DNA of 35,922 bases from a virus. The notes beneath the pieces are model-generated. The model was not told the DNA's origin and ran no database searches. It was given only the letters and a program-made list of their open reading frames with translations. Made by a program: the position numbers and the translations under genes. The stretch is from IMG/VR virus record IMGVR_UViG_3300008267_000370, positions 1 through 35,922 of that record. One strand, given 5' to 3'. Every line of letters begins with the position of its first letter. Position 1 is the first letter of the stretch. Positions 6,323-12,466 of the stretch are shown piece after piece.

Positions 6323-7362
6323 ATTGCCTCTACTTCTTGTATGCGTTGTCCGATCCACGCCATCACAGGCACTGCCATGCTGTTGCCCAAGGCTTTGTAC
6401 CTTGGACCGTCTGGCGTTGGCTTGCCCTTTGGCTTGATGTCGGTGTAGCTGTCGGGGAAGCCTTGGAGTCTCTCGCATTCCTTTGGCGTGAGTCGGCGCA
6501 CGGCCATTGCTTGTTGAATTACTACTGCTTCATTTCCTTGTGTAGGACAATGGCATTGTTGTGTAAGAGCGCCAACGCCATGATCTTCGCGAACCTTACG
6601 GCCAGGAGACATTAAGTTCATTGACCATGCCACCGACATCGGATTCTTGGCTTGCAGGGTTTGCGTCATGTCCACATCTGTTTGCGGGTTTGACATCTGA
6701 CCGCTGAATGCAATGGGTTGCGCCACATTCGTACCAATGCCAGCCTTAGTTAGCGTGCTTGTTACATCTGTCTCGTTGACATACAAACCGCCATCTGGAC
6801 GATCTGCTCGAGTCCCATTGGCATCGCAGAATGTGATGTTGTAGGCAATGGGTTGCAATGTCACTGGCACATTACCGCCGCCTGTGCCATAAGTTGCAGA
6901 CACGGTAGTGCAAACATCTCCAAGGTCACGCACAAGCGCCTCGTGTAAGGCACTTGGCAGGGTCTTCCCTCTTTTCTCTGCTCGGCGCAGGATGCCCTGA
7001 CAGGCTGTGGCGCTCAAAAAGTACCGCTGCGGCAAGTCGCCAGTCTCCAAGGTATCCGACAACGAACACACGGCGGCGGCGCTGTGCCACTCCAAAGTAT
7101 TGAGCGTCAAGAACGCGGTATGCGAACCCATACCCGAGTTCCCCCAACCCTCCGAGGAATGTGCCAAAGTCTTGTCCGGCGTTAGATGACAGAACGCCAG
7201 GGACGTTCTCCCAGACCAGCCAGTTGGGGCGATATCGTTTAGCAATGGCAAGATAGGTAAGCATGAGGTTGCCACGCGGGTCATCCAATCCTTTTCTGAG
7301 TCCTGCGACTGAGAATGATTGGCAGGGAGTTCCTCCGACAAGAAGATCGACATTTGATTCAA
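6304..7362 (-). CDS. Methyltransferase C-terminal half fused to an alternative-frame phage ORF
   Basis: 352 aa. The C-terminus carries the conserved late motifs of phage cytosine-C5 methyltransferases: RRLTPKECERLQGFP (residues 289-303, motif IX region) and RYKALGNSMAVPV (321-333, motif X). Residues 1-146 are not methyltransferase sequence. They are the +1-frame reading of the catalytic half (6926-7387), yet they resemble a common phage hypothetical family with the signatures GRTS.A, NSGM, LTLNT.EW, CSLSD.LETGD and GILRRAEKRGK. I recognise that family from memory, not from a search. The catalytic and target-recognition halves are therefore in different frames. Either a +1 frameshift joins them, or the gene is decaying. 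Confidence 0.7.
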   Translation of the reverse strand: MNQMSIFLSEELPANHSQSQDSEKDWMTRVATSCLPILPLLNDIAPTGWSGRTSLAFCHLTPDKTLAHSSEGWGNSGMGSHTAFLTLNTLEWHSAAAVCSLSDTLETGDLPQRYFLSATACQGILRRAEKRGKTLPSALHEALVRDLGDVCTTVSATYGTGGGNVPVTLQPIAYNITFCDANGTRADRPDGGLYVNETDVTSTLTKAGIGTNVAQPIAFSGQMSNPQTDVDMTQTLQAKNPMSVAWSMNLMSPGRKVREDHGVGALTQQCHCPTQGNEAVVIQQAMAVRRLTPKECERLQGFPDSYTDIKPKGKPTPDGPRYKALGNSMAVPVMAWIGQRIQEVEAICKQNK

Positions 7363-7387
7363 TTGACCACTCCTTAAATTTCGTCAT
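6926..7387 (-). CDS. DNA cytosine-C5 methyltransferase, catalytic half (motifs IV-VIII)
   Basis: 153 aa. It has GGTPCQSFS with catalytic C22 (motif IV), WENVPG at residues 59-64 (motif VI) and AQRRRRVFVVG at 101-111 (motif VIII). It stops at 6926 without motifs IX-X, which continue in the +1 frame (6304-7362). The SAM-binding motif I lies upstream in yet another frame (7384-7443), and the intervening motif II-III region is missing. Related full-length phage Dcm proteins are roughly 350-450 aa in one frame. As written, no complete enzyme can be made without two frame changes, and the deletion makes activity doubtful. The usual role is protection of phage DNA from host restriction. Confidence 0.75.
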   Translation of the reverse strand: MTKFKEWSIESNVDLLVGGTPCQSFSVAGLRKGLDDPRGNLMLTYLAIAKRYRPNWLVWENVPGVLSSNAGQDFGTFLGGLGELGYGFAYRVLDAQYFGVAQRRRRVFVVGYLGDWRLAAAVLFERHSLSGHPAPSREKREDPAKCLTRGACA

Positions 7388-7443
7388 GTCGCCAAGGTTT
7401 GGCGTTTGTGGTCAATTCCACTGCAAAGTGAGAGATATTTCAT
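7384..7443 (-). pseudogene. Methyltransferase motif I remnant
   Basis: The ATG at 7443 opens MKYLSLCSGI, the standard N-terminus of phage Dcm enzymes (FSGxG-type motif I). It then leaves the family sequence and stops with TGA overlapping the ATG at 7387. In another frame the same DNA encodes PNLGDMTKF, the expected sequence just before motif IV. About 30-40 codons normally lie between SGI and PNLGD, so an internal deletion is visible here. Confidence 0.65.
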
Positions 7444-7460
7444 GTTGTATTTTTTTAGAG

Positions 7461-7490
7461 GAAAAAAAACCGCTGGGGTTAGCCAGCGGT
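7461..7490 (-). terminator. Rho-independent terminator after the SSB-like gene
   Basis: A perfect 7-bp stem CCGCTGG (7470-7476)/CCAGCGG (7483-7489) with a 6-base loop is followed, on the minus strand, by eight T residues (7469-7462). It lies 17 bases past the stop of the SSB-like gene and before the methyltransferase. It separates the regulator/recombination segment from the methylase/primase segment. Confidence 0.9.
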
Positions 7491-7506
7491 ACTTAAAGCC
7501 GATCAG

Positions 7507-8094
7507 TTAGAACATTTCATCGTCAGCCACTGCCGCGGCCATCACGCTCTTCGCTGGCGCTGGTGGCGCAACTGGTGCAGGCGTAGGCTTATTGAATGGC
7601 GCTGGCTCTTCCACGCTGTCAGCATCCATACCAGCGGGACGATCAATCCAACTGATGATGTTGAACGCTGGAATGCGAGTCGTGCCTTTGCCGATCTTCT
7701 CCAACTTGCTGCCGGTGTACTCCAGCACAGGCAATTTGCCGGCATTTGCGGCCTGCTGCGCGGCGCAGTCCAAGTAGAGTTTTTCCAACGACATATTAGA
7801 ACCTACACCGTTAGACGACCATTCCACCAAGCCAACTTCTTTGTTGTAAAACTTGATGATGAATCCGCGCCGACTTTCTGGTGATGGTTGCGGTCCTTTC
7901 TTACCGAGTGACGCATCAGGTTGCCAATTGCGTACACCGACTCCAAGTTCAAGCCAGCCGGTTTGCACATCATTGATGTCAAACACTACCTTCTTGAGTT
8001 GGATTTCCTCGCCAAGGTTATTTGTCCAAGCATTAGCCTGGGGAGAAAAGCGGATGTAGTTTCCAGAGCCGCCAGCAGATGAGAGGTTTAGCAT
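7507..8094 (-). CDS. Putative single-stranded DNA-binding protein
   Basis: 195 aa. The body (residues 1-150) has an alternating-strand pattern with aromatic residues (YIRF, WTNN, GWLELG, NWQPD, FIIKFYNKE) consistent with an OB fold. A Pro/Ala-rich linker (about 160-185) leads to an acidic tail ending DDEMF. An acidic tip ending in Phe is the protein-interaction hallmark of SSB (DDIPF) and T7 gp2.5. The neighbours are the nuclease, resolvase and primase-helicase, and a strong terminator follows. The OB fold is inferred; the tail is seen directly. Confidence 0.7.
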   Translation of the reverse strand: MLNLSSAGGSGNYIRFSPQANAWTNNLGEEIQLKKVVFDINDVQTGWLELGVGVRNWQPDASLGKKGPQPSPESRRGFIIKFYNKEVGLVEWSSNGVGSNMSLEKLYLDCAAQQAANAGKLPVLEYTGSKLEKIGKGTTRIPAFNIISWIDRPAGMDADSVEEPAPFNKPTPAPVAPPAPAKSVMAAAVADDEMF

Positions 8095-8127
8095 TTTGAG
8101 TTTAGCTTTCTAAGTTTCGGGGTTGCA

Positions 8128-9246
8128 TTATTGACTTAGGCTGCGATCTTTTGCAAGCGTCAGTCCACTTGATACCTTGACGCATAACTCGTCCAAGATA
8201 ACTCTTTGTTCCTTTGGCAGTAGCTTTTCCGCTGCCGCAGGAGTAATTAGGGTTGTTTCAAATATGTCGGTGTCAGCCAAACCTATTGATGTCAGTTTTT
8301 CTCTGGCCTTGTCACCATCAATCCATTTGCGCGTAGGGCGCTTTGGCGCGAGTTGCCAACCGGCCAGCACCATACCGTCCTTCTCCATGGCGTTTAATGC
8401 GTGCTCTCTGACCGCGTCAATGAATTTTTCCACTTGTGGCGCTTTGTCCAGAATGGCGCTGATCTGGTCTGCTGTGAGCGCCAGCATGACCTGCTTGATG
8501 TCTTCTTTGTCCATGACGGTGATGTCAGTGTTGGCGGCCACGACATCGAATTGCTTTTGCTGTGCCGGACAAATTGTCTTTGCGTCACACCACTGACAGG
8601 CTGAGTCAGAGATATAAAGTGGCGGCTCATCGAGTTGGGTTGCGATCATTGCAGGCCGCAACACTTTGACCTCCCACTCTGCGAGTTCGGCCATAGTCAT
8701 GATGTGTGTGCGAGGCTCACCGGCGTGCGGCTGCACAATCGTCATATGGATTTCTTTAATCCAATCGCGGCTCATGCCTTGTATGTAAGCCAGCGCATAT
8801 ATCTTGAGTTGGGTGTTGTCCTCCTCCACATATCCCTTGCCGGTCTTCAAGTCTGTGACGTAGACAATGCCTGACTTCATCGATAAGCCAACCAGATCGG
8901 CAGTGCCGCCAACCTGTATGAATTCTTGACTTTGGTACATGACTTGGCGCTCAACACTTACATGATCGGTGACATTCTCAACGTGCCAAATCTCCTGCAA
9001 GTAGTCCACCGCCATCTGACAATCATCAGCCGTTAGTGTCACGCCCTCCATCTTCTCGCCAACAAACTTCATGGGATCGGTGTCTAACTGATAGCAAGTC
9101 TCGGCCAAAGCATGAATGGCAGTGCCACGCTGTGCGGCCTCACCTGATGGCCGGTAAGGTACTTGAGCGCAGAGCTTGACCGAGCCAGGACAGGCGATCC
9201 AGCGCGATGCGGATGACGGTCTAAGCCTTAGTTGTTTGGTTGCCAT
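8128..9246 (-). CDS. DUF2800 / Cas4-like PD-(D/E)XK nuclease
   Basis: 372 aa. It opens with RLRPSSASRWIACPGS and has RGTAIHALAE (residues 40-49), GGTADLVGL (D117), a DLKTGKG nuclease motif (D132, K134) and Q146-LKIYA: the full PD-(D/E)XK set of the RecB/Cas4 group. Cysteines C19, C217, C220 and C226 reproduce the split four-cysteine iron-sulfur ligand pattern of Cas4 and AddB. DUF2800 proteins are common in phages; a role in end-processing during recombination or in host DNA degradation is plausible. The start overlaps the upstream gene by 19 bases and has an AGAAAGAG site. Confidence 0.87.
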   Translation of the reverse strand: MATKQLRLRPSSASRWIACPGSVKLCAQVPYRPSGEAAQRGTAIHALAETCYQLDTDPMKFVGEKMEGVTLTADDCQMAVDYLQEIWHVENVTDHVSVERQVMYQSQEFIQVGGTADLVGLSMKSGIVYVTDLKTGKGYVEEDNTQLKIYALAYIQGMSRDWIKEIHMTIVQPHAGEPRTHIMTMAELAEWEVKVLRPAMIATQLDEPPLYISDSACQWCDAKTICPAQQKQFDVVAANTDITVMDKEDIKQVMLALTADQISAILDKAPQVEKFIDAVREHALNAMEKDGMVLAGWQLAPKRPTRKWIDGDKAREKLTSIGLADTDIFETTLITPAAAEKLLPKEQRVILDELCVKVSSGLTLAKDRSLSQ

Positions 9247-9452
9247 GAGTCTCTTTCTAAATGGTGATCATTGATGATCAGTTGATAAGCCAGTTGACGT
9301 ATCTCATGCGATGCCGCATGACCGAGGTCTTCGGGATCGAGCAAGCGTTTGAGTAATACGATCTTGTCTTGGTTTGCTTTGCGTTGCTGCTCTACTTGTG
9401 TGCCAAGCCAGATGATGTGCTGACGCAAAACTTCACGTTCTTTATCCTGCAT
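9228..9452 (-). CDS. Small helical hypothetical protein, 74 aa
   Basis: Starts MQDKEREVLRQH. It is highly charged and helical throughout, with a coiled-coil-like stretch in residues 1-36. It overlaps the upstream RuvC-like gene by 11 bases and the downstream nuclease start by 19, so it is embedded in the recombination operon. No family recognised. A helper of the neighbouring nuclease or resolvase is possible from position alone. Confidence 0.75.
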   Translation of the reverse strand: MQDKEREVLRQHIIWLGTQVEQQRKANQDKIVLLKRLLDPEDLGHAASHEIRQLAYQLIINDHHLERDSWQPNN

Positions 9453-9921
9453 GGCGTGATCCCCAATGCGCGATCAGCGCAGCGTCAGCGCGGCCATCAT
9501 CCTTCACGCGCTTGAATTGATCTTGATCTGATGGGAAGAGTTCCATGGCGCGCGCGCGGCTGGCATCCTTTCCCTGACCGCGGCCAACGCCCTTCACCCA
9601 AATGGCTGGCGGCACGAATGTCACCGGCATCTTGAACGCGGCCAGAATGCCCTCAATCATGCCAAAGCTGCGGCCAAAGCTGAAGACGCTAGTTACGCCT
9701 TGGCCTGCCATTGCGCTCACGCGCTCGCAGTAGACATGGCAGTCTCTGCCGGAGTATAGGTACAGCATCTCTGCCAACTCGGCGGCGCTGACCTGCCGCT
9801 TGGCTTTGCCGTTGCGCTCTACCGTCATGGTGGGCATATCGAATATCTTGAAGCTCTCAGTCGAAATGATGGCGATTGCGCCAGAGAGGCCAGGATCAAT
9901 GCCAATGCTGTATTTACTCAT
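9442..9921 (-). CDS. RuvC-like Holliday junction resolvase
   Basis: 159 aa, matching bacterial RuvC length. The RNase H-fold motif GIDPGLSGA provides D9. VYCERVSAMAGQGVTSVFSFGRSFG provides E66 and the RuvC-like helix. The C-terminal KDDGRADAALIAHW provides the last acidic pair (D141/D142 and D146). Such phage enzymes trim branched replication intermediates before packaging by terminase. The ATG overlaps the stop of the upstream regulator by 4 bases. Confidence 0.9.
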   Translation of the reverse strand: MSKYSIGIDPGLSGAIAIISTESFKIFDMPTMTVERNGKAKRQVSAAELAEMLYLYSGRDCHVYCERVSAMAGQGVTSVFSFGRSFGMIEGILAAFKMPVTFVPPAIWVKGVGRGQGKDASRARAMELFPSDQDQFKRVKDDGRADAALIAHWGSRHAG

Positions 9922-10172
9922 TTGACGGCCTCTTCCATGGCCTTGTTGAGTATGGTCATGCGTGCTGACACCAGCGCATTGGCGGCCTCATCCAAGCGCA
10001 GGACGGTGCTGTAGAGTGGCTCTGTGATGCCGTTCTGCCATCTGCTGACCTGAGCTTGGTTGATTTCAGCGACTCGGCAGAGATCGGACATCTTGAATCC
10101 GGCAGACTCAACCTTGTTTTTTATATCGTGAATTGCTTGCTGTGCGATTTTCATGTCTAGAATGTTAACCAT
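9918..10172 (-). CDS. Cro/XRE-type transcriptional regulator
   Basis: 84 aa. The HTH occupies residues 28-50: MSDLCRVAEINQAQVSRWQNG, with the AxxNxxQVSxWxxG pattern of XRE proteins. It is the first gene of the leftward block and faces the rightward promoter. The likely -10 (10181-10176) lies so close to the ATG at 10172 that the message may be leaderless, or translation may begin at the second Met codon (10154). It is the obvious candidate to bind the inverted repeat at 10290-10315 and act as the early switch. It is shorter than CI and has no dimerisation/cleavage domain, so Cro-like behaviour is more likely. Confidence 0.85.
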   Translation of the reverse strand: MVNILDMKIAQQAIHDIKNKVESAGFKMSDLCRVAEINQAQVSRWQNGITEPLYSTVLRLDEAANALVSARMTILNKAMEEAVK

Positions 10173-10175
10173 ATT

Positions 10176-10203
10176 TTGATAGAAGTGTTAAGTGTACAGA
10201 CAA
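10176..10203 (-). promoter_or_regulatory. Possible leftward early promoter
   Basis: On the minus strand TTGTCT (10203-10198), a 16-base spacer and TATCAA (10181-10176) sit directly before the regulator gene. The predicted start site falls at about 10170, at the ATG itself. The spacer contains ACTTAACACTT, similar to half of the operator repeat on the other side of the gap. Confidence 0.4.
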
Positions 10204-10229
10204 AAAAGGGGATCAGCGAACCGATCCCC
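10202..10229 (-). terminator. Minus-strand terminator in the divergent control region
   Basis: GGGGATC (10208-10214) pairs with GATCCCC (10223-10229) around an 8-base loop. On the minus strand the stem is followed by six T residues (10207-10202). No minus-strand gene lies immediately upstream, so it would stop transcripts arriving from the late block through the rightward operon before they reach the regulator. A second hairpin, CTGCTGG/CCAGCAG (10239-10245/10255-10261), stands beside it without a clear T tract. Confidence 0.75.
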
Positions 10230-10289
10230 AAAAGGCAACTGCTGGAAGCATGAACCAGCAGGGACATTGTAATTGATGGAATACTTGAC

Positions 10290-10332
10290 TAACTTGTAGG
10301 TGATTTGACAAGTTAAGCAAGTGTGATATTAT
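10290..10332 (+). promoter_or_regulatory. Rightward promoter with operator palindrome
   Basis: TTGACA (10305-10310), 16 bases, then TATTAT (10327-10332) make a strong sigma70-like promoter. A perfect 8-bp inverted repeat, TAACTTGT (10290-10297) and ACAAGTTA (10308-10315), with a 10-base centre overlaps the -35 element. A bound repressor would therefore block RNA polymerase. It drives the rightward operon beginning at 10368, whose ribosome-binding site is TAAGGA (10355-10360). Confidence 0.75.
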
Positions 10333-10367
10333 CAATTCCTCAATAACACAACTCTAAGGAAAACGAA

Positions 10368-10748
10368 ATGAACGCAACTTACGAAGCATATGTAGCCTCT
10401 GACCTGTATCAAGCTGGCATCGCTTGTGACGGTCACCCTTTCATCGCTGAGAAATATTATGTTTTGATTGAGAACGCAGCTGGTCGCCGCTTTCGTCACG
10501 AAAAATCTTTTGCCGGTGCAGAAGTTGTAAAGTGCGAAGAAACTGGCGAAACAGGATTTGCAGATATTCGTGAGACTGCCAAGACAATCGTTGAAGATTT
10601 AGCCGCCAAAGTTAATGCAGCCTTGGCATCAGGTAAAGCCTTGACAGCATCATGCTGGTTTGAAGTCGATCCAGCTTACGGCTCTGACGCTTACATCGAT
10701 CAAGGTACAGAGTCAAAGCGCTTTTTTGAAGAGAGAGCCGCAGCTTAA
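10368..10748 (+). CDS. Hypothetical early protein, 126 aa
   Basis: First gene of the rightward operon, with a strong promoter and a TAAGGA site eight bases before the ATG. It is acidic and soluble, with a repeated aromatic pattern (YEAYVASDLYQAG, EKYYVLIENAAGRRFRHEKSF) suggesting an alpha/beta fold. I recognise no motif. Its placement directly behind the switch promoter, together with good translation signals, predicts high early expression. That is typical of host-takeover or anti-defence proteins, but function is not shown by sequence. Confidence 0.85.
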   Translation: MNATYEAYVASDLYQAGIACDGHPFIAEKYYVLIENAAGRRFRHEKSFAGAEVVKCEETGETGFADIRETAKTIVEDLAAKVNAALASGKALTASCWFEVDPAYGSDAYIDQGTESKRFFEERAAA

Positions 10749-10759
10749 TTAACCCAAGG

Positions 10760-10773
10760 GGGGCGCAAGCCCC
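10760..10773 (+). terminator. Short GC hairpin with GCAA tetraloop between genes
   Basis: GGGGC-GCAA-GCCCC (10760-10773) is a stable GNRA-type hairpin in the 43-base gap between the first and second rightward genes. It is followed by ATCTTTA and then the AAGGAG site. The T tract is poor, so it is more likely a partial attenuator or an mRNA-stabilising 3' end for the first gene than a full terminator. Confidence 0.45.
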
Positions 10774-10791
10774 ATCTTTAAGGAGTCCCTC

Positions 10792-10932
10792 ATGAACCAC
10801 ACACAACACGCCATGACTGATGCCAACCACCGCAGGCTTGGCAAACGCGCAGAGGCTGCCTATGACTACTTGCTGTGCCTTGTCATCGGCACTGGCTTGG
10901 CCGCACTGCTTGTCGCATGGTGGTCATCATGA
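10792..10932 (+). CDS. Small single-span membrane protein, 46 aa
   Basis: ATG 10792 is preceded by an excellent AAGGAG site. The protein has a basic, His-rich N-terminus (about 22 residues) and one hydrophobic segment (residues 26-43: YLLCLVIGTGLAALLVAW), consistent with an N-in, C-out inner-membrane peptide. Its TGA overlaps the next ATG (ATGA). Function unknown; small early membrane peptides of phages often affect host envelope or superinfection. Confidence 0.65.
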   Translation: MNHTQHAMTDANHRRLGKRAEAAYDYLLCLVIGTGLAALLVAWWSS

Positions 10933-11216
10933 ACAACCAATCACCATTTTCAACAAAAAAATATCAAGGCATTGACCCCGCATTTCCAGTTTTTCCAGAG
11001 ACAGGCGGCGGTCATGCGGCGGCATTTCAAGGCATGAGTCTGCGGGACTACATGGCGGCAAAAGCTATGCAAGGTATGTTGGCCGCAAAAGGATGGCATC
11101 CTGATTTTATGTTCCCAACAGATTTCAATTTTGATGCTGGACAGCGTGCCGCAGATGCAGTAGCTGTTGCGTCTTACCAGTATGCAGACGCAATGCTGAA
11201 AGCGAGAGAGCAATGA
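10929..11216 (+). CDS. Conserved small phage protein, 95 aa
   Basis: I place the start at ATG 10929 (MNNQSPFSTKKYQ), overlapping the preceding stop. The reading frame is open further upstream but would run through the membrane-peptide gene. The layout PAFPV...GMSLRDYMAAKAMQG...ASYQYADAMLKAREQ is a pattern I know from many small phage hypotheticals, with an LRDYxAAKAxQGxL core and a YxxADAMLxxRE tail. Function is unknown in all cases I know. Confidence 0.85.
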   Translation: MNNQSPFSTKKYQGIDPAFPVFPETGGGHAAAFQGMSLRDYMAAKAMQGMLAAKGWHPDFMFPTDFNFDAGQRAADAVAVASYQYADAMLKAREQ

Positions 11217-11464
11217 CCGAGTTGCAAGACTACTGCCAAGAACCTCGGACCATGGATGAATTGGTGGAGGCCGGATACAAGCAGCACGCGGTCTACAACG
11301 CCGTCAAGCGCAACGAATTGAAGAACACCAATGCCGTAGACGCATGGGGGCGCAAACAGCGCGGCAAAGGCTTATTCCTGTCCACCGTGACACCGATCCC
11401 CTACAACGCAACCCTGTTAGTGCAAGCCTGGAACACACAACCACAAGGAGAAAACCATGTCTGA
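11213..11464 (+). CDS. Putative winged-helix-like small protein, 83 aa
   Basis: The ATG overlaps the upstream stop by four bases. Residues 13-38 (TMDELVEAGYKQHAVYNAVKRNELKN) resemble a compact helix-turn-helix used by phage proteins that toggle a recognition helix (DELxxAGxxxxxVYNxVKRxxLxN). The C-terminal half has short predicted strands (KGLFLST). It may be a small DNA-binding regulator; confidence in the HTH is moderate. Confidence 0.75.
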   Translation: MTELQDYCQEPRTMDELVEAGYKQHAVYNAVKRNELKNTNAVDAWGRKQRGKGLFLSTVTPIPYNATLLVQAWNTQPQGENHV

Positions 11465-11726
11465 GAATATGCAAATTGAGATTGACCGAGCTGTCAATAA
11501 GTTCACGCCACCCATGGAAGTGGGCGGTGGATTCCTCTCACGCGAGGACATCAAAACCTTTGCACGCAAGGCTGTGACTGATGGCACGTTTATCGGTTGG
11601 GCGCACGCTGAGAACATGACCCGCGAGCGTATGCAGCGTAAGGTCACCGAGCTTGAGCATGAAGTCACCATACTGCGCGAGCGCGTCAAGGAAGTTGAGA
11701 TGGAACTACTGGCAAGCCAGAAGTGA
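11457..11726 (+). CDS. Coiled-coil hypothetical protein, 89 aa
   Basis: The start at 11457 is preceded by AAGGAG and overlaps the upstream gene by 8 bases. The N-terminal part contains FLSREDIKTFARKAVTDGTFIGWAHAENMTRERMQ. Residues 60-88 form a regular heptad coiled coil (VTELEHEVTILRERVKEVEMEL), suggesting dimerisation. No family identified. Confidence 0.8.
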   Translation: MSENMQIEIDRAVNKFTPPMEVGGGFLSREDIKTFARKAVTDGTFIGWAHAENMTRERMQRKVTELEHEVTILRERVKEVEMELLASQK

Positions 11727-11878
11727 AAATAATAATACTGGTGTTGGCTGTGCTGGCACTGTTTTACTTTGATTCAGAGGAGTCACATGGAAACCGTAAT
11801 CAATTTTCTTTTGATGGCACTGTTAGGCATGGCAATCACGCTGGTGGTGCTGATTTGCATTGTGAAATTTTTAATTGA
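11723..11878 (+). CDS. Possible GTG-start membrane peptide, 51 aa, overlapping the next gene
   Basis: The GTG at 11723 overlaps the preceding TGA (GTGA). The N-terminus KIIILVLAVLALFYF is a single hydrophobic helix. The second half (after residue 20) is encoded by the same DNA as the 36-aa gene below, in another frame. The ribosome-binding site is weak. The coupling and the hydrophobic start argue for expression; the lack of any recognised family argues against. Confidence 0.35.
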   Translation: MKIIILVLAVLALFYFDSEESHGNRNQFSFDGTVRHGNHAGGADLHCEIFN

Positions 11879-11897
11879 TGCAACTGAGGACAAGTAA
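11787..11897 (+). CDS. Small membrane peptide, 36 aa
   Basis: ATG 11787 with GAGGAG eight bases upstream; the stop TAA is followed directly by the ATG of the next gene. Residues 5-29 are almost entirely hydrophobic (INFLLMALLGMAITLVVLICIV), followed by a charged tail DATEDK. This predicts one transmembrane helix. It is embedded partly inside the preceding GTG ORF. Function unknown. Confidence 0.6.
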   Translation: METVINFLLMALLGMAITLVVLICIVKFLIDATEDK

Positions 11898-12257
11898 ATG
11901 CCTAGACCTAAGAGTGAATTGACCACCACGCAAAAACAAATTGGCGTAAGGCTTACGCAGTGGCAGTATGAGGAATGGAAGAGGCTTGGCGCGTCAAAGT
12001 GGATCAAGCAATTGCTGACAGAGAGTCGCAAAAATTTAAATGAAATCCGCTCAGGTAATGTGCTTGTGGCGGTGTACAGGTATGGGATTGGCACTGATGC
12101 CGTTAAACCGCCACCACTGACACCTATGGAGAGACTGCGCCGATTCAGAGCGCGTGAGACATTGGACGATAAGGCTTTCCGCTTGGCGCGTGAAAGAGGT
12201 AAGAGGTTAAAGCCACGGCGTGATCCGCTGGTGGCTGCACTGTTTGGAGAGAGATGA
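11898..12257 (+). CDS. Putative ribbon-helix-helix-like DNA-binding protein, 119 aa
   Basis: Begins MPRPKSELTTTQKQIGVRLTQWQYEEWKRLG. This fits a short beta strand (IGVRLT) followed by helices, as in Arc/CopG-type ribbon-helix-helix proteins, with a KWIKQLL segment. I have seen similar MPRPKSELT openings in short proteins of betaproteobacterial phages. The C-terminal half is very basic (RRFRARETLDD, RGKRLKPRRD), which favours nucleic-acid binding. Start and stop abut both neighbours. Confidence 0.75.
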   Translation: MPRPKSELTTTQKQIGVRLTQWQYEEWKRLGASKWIKQLLTESRKNLNEIRSGNVLVAVYRYGIGTDAVKPPPLTPMERLRRFRARETLDDKAFRLARERGKRLKPRRDPLVAALFGER

Positions 12258-12466
12258 TGGATAAATATGATGAAGCAATTGAGTTTTTGAAAAGCGTAGA
12301 GCCAGGCAGTTATTTTGACGAATGCGCTGAGTTGATAGAAGAGCTTGTTGCCCAAATTGAGCAGGCAAAGCCAAACAAATTTAGCCCATCAAAGGAGTCA
12401 ACTGCACGCCTCAAGCAAATGCAAGGGGCGGCAATTTATTACGCAAAGTCTCGCGGCCTGCGTTGA
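12254..12466 (+). CDS. Hypothetical protein, 70 aa; last gene of the rightward operon
   Basis: Two tandem ATG codons (12254 and 12257) overlap the upstream stop. The N-terminal half is acidic and helical (YDEAIEFLKSV, ECAELIEELVAQIEQ); the C-terminal half is basic. The stop directly abuts the stop of the convergent late gene at 12467, leaving no room for a bidirectional terminator. Opposing transcripts must therefore collide or overlap here. No family recognised. Confidence 0.75.
   Translation: MMDKYDEAIEFLKSVEPGSYFDECAELIEELVAQIEQAKPNKFSPSKESTARLKQMQGAAIYYAKSRGLR

Noticed and set aside
6323-6478. 52-residue N-terminal extension of the primase-helicase
   Set aside because: The sequence is a frame shadow of the methyltransferase motif IX-X region; the internal ATG at 6322 has GAGG upstream and leads directly to the zinc motif.
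11783-12355. 190-aa minus-strand frame across the rightward operon
   Set aside because: It lies opposite three tightly coupled plus-strand genes with good translation signals; composition is that of an antisense frame.
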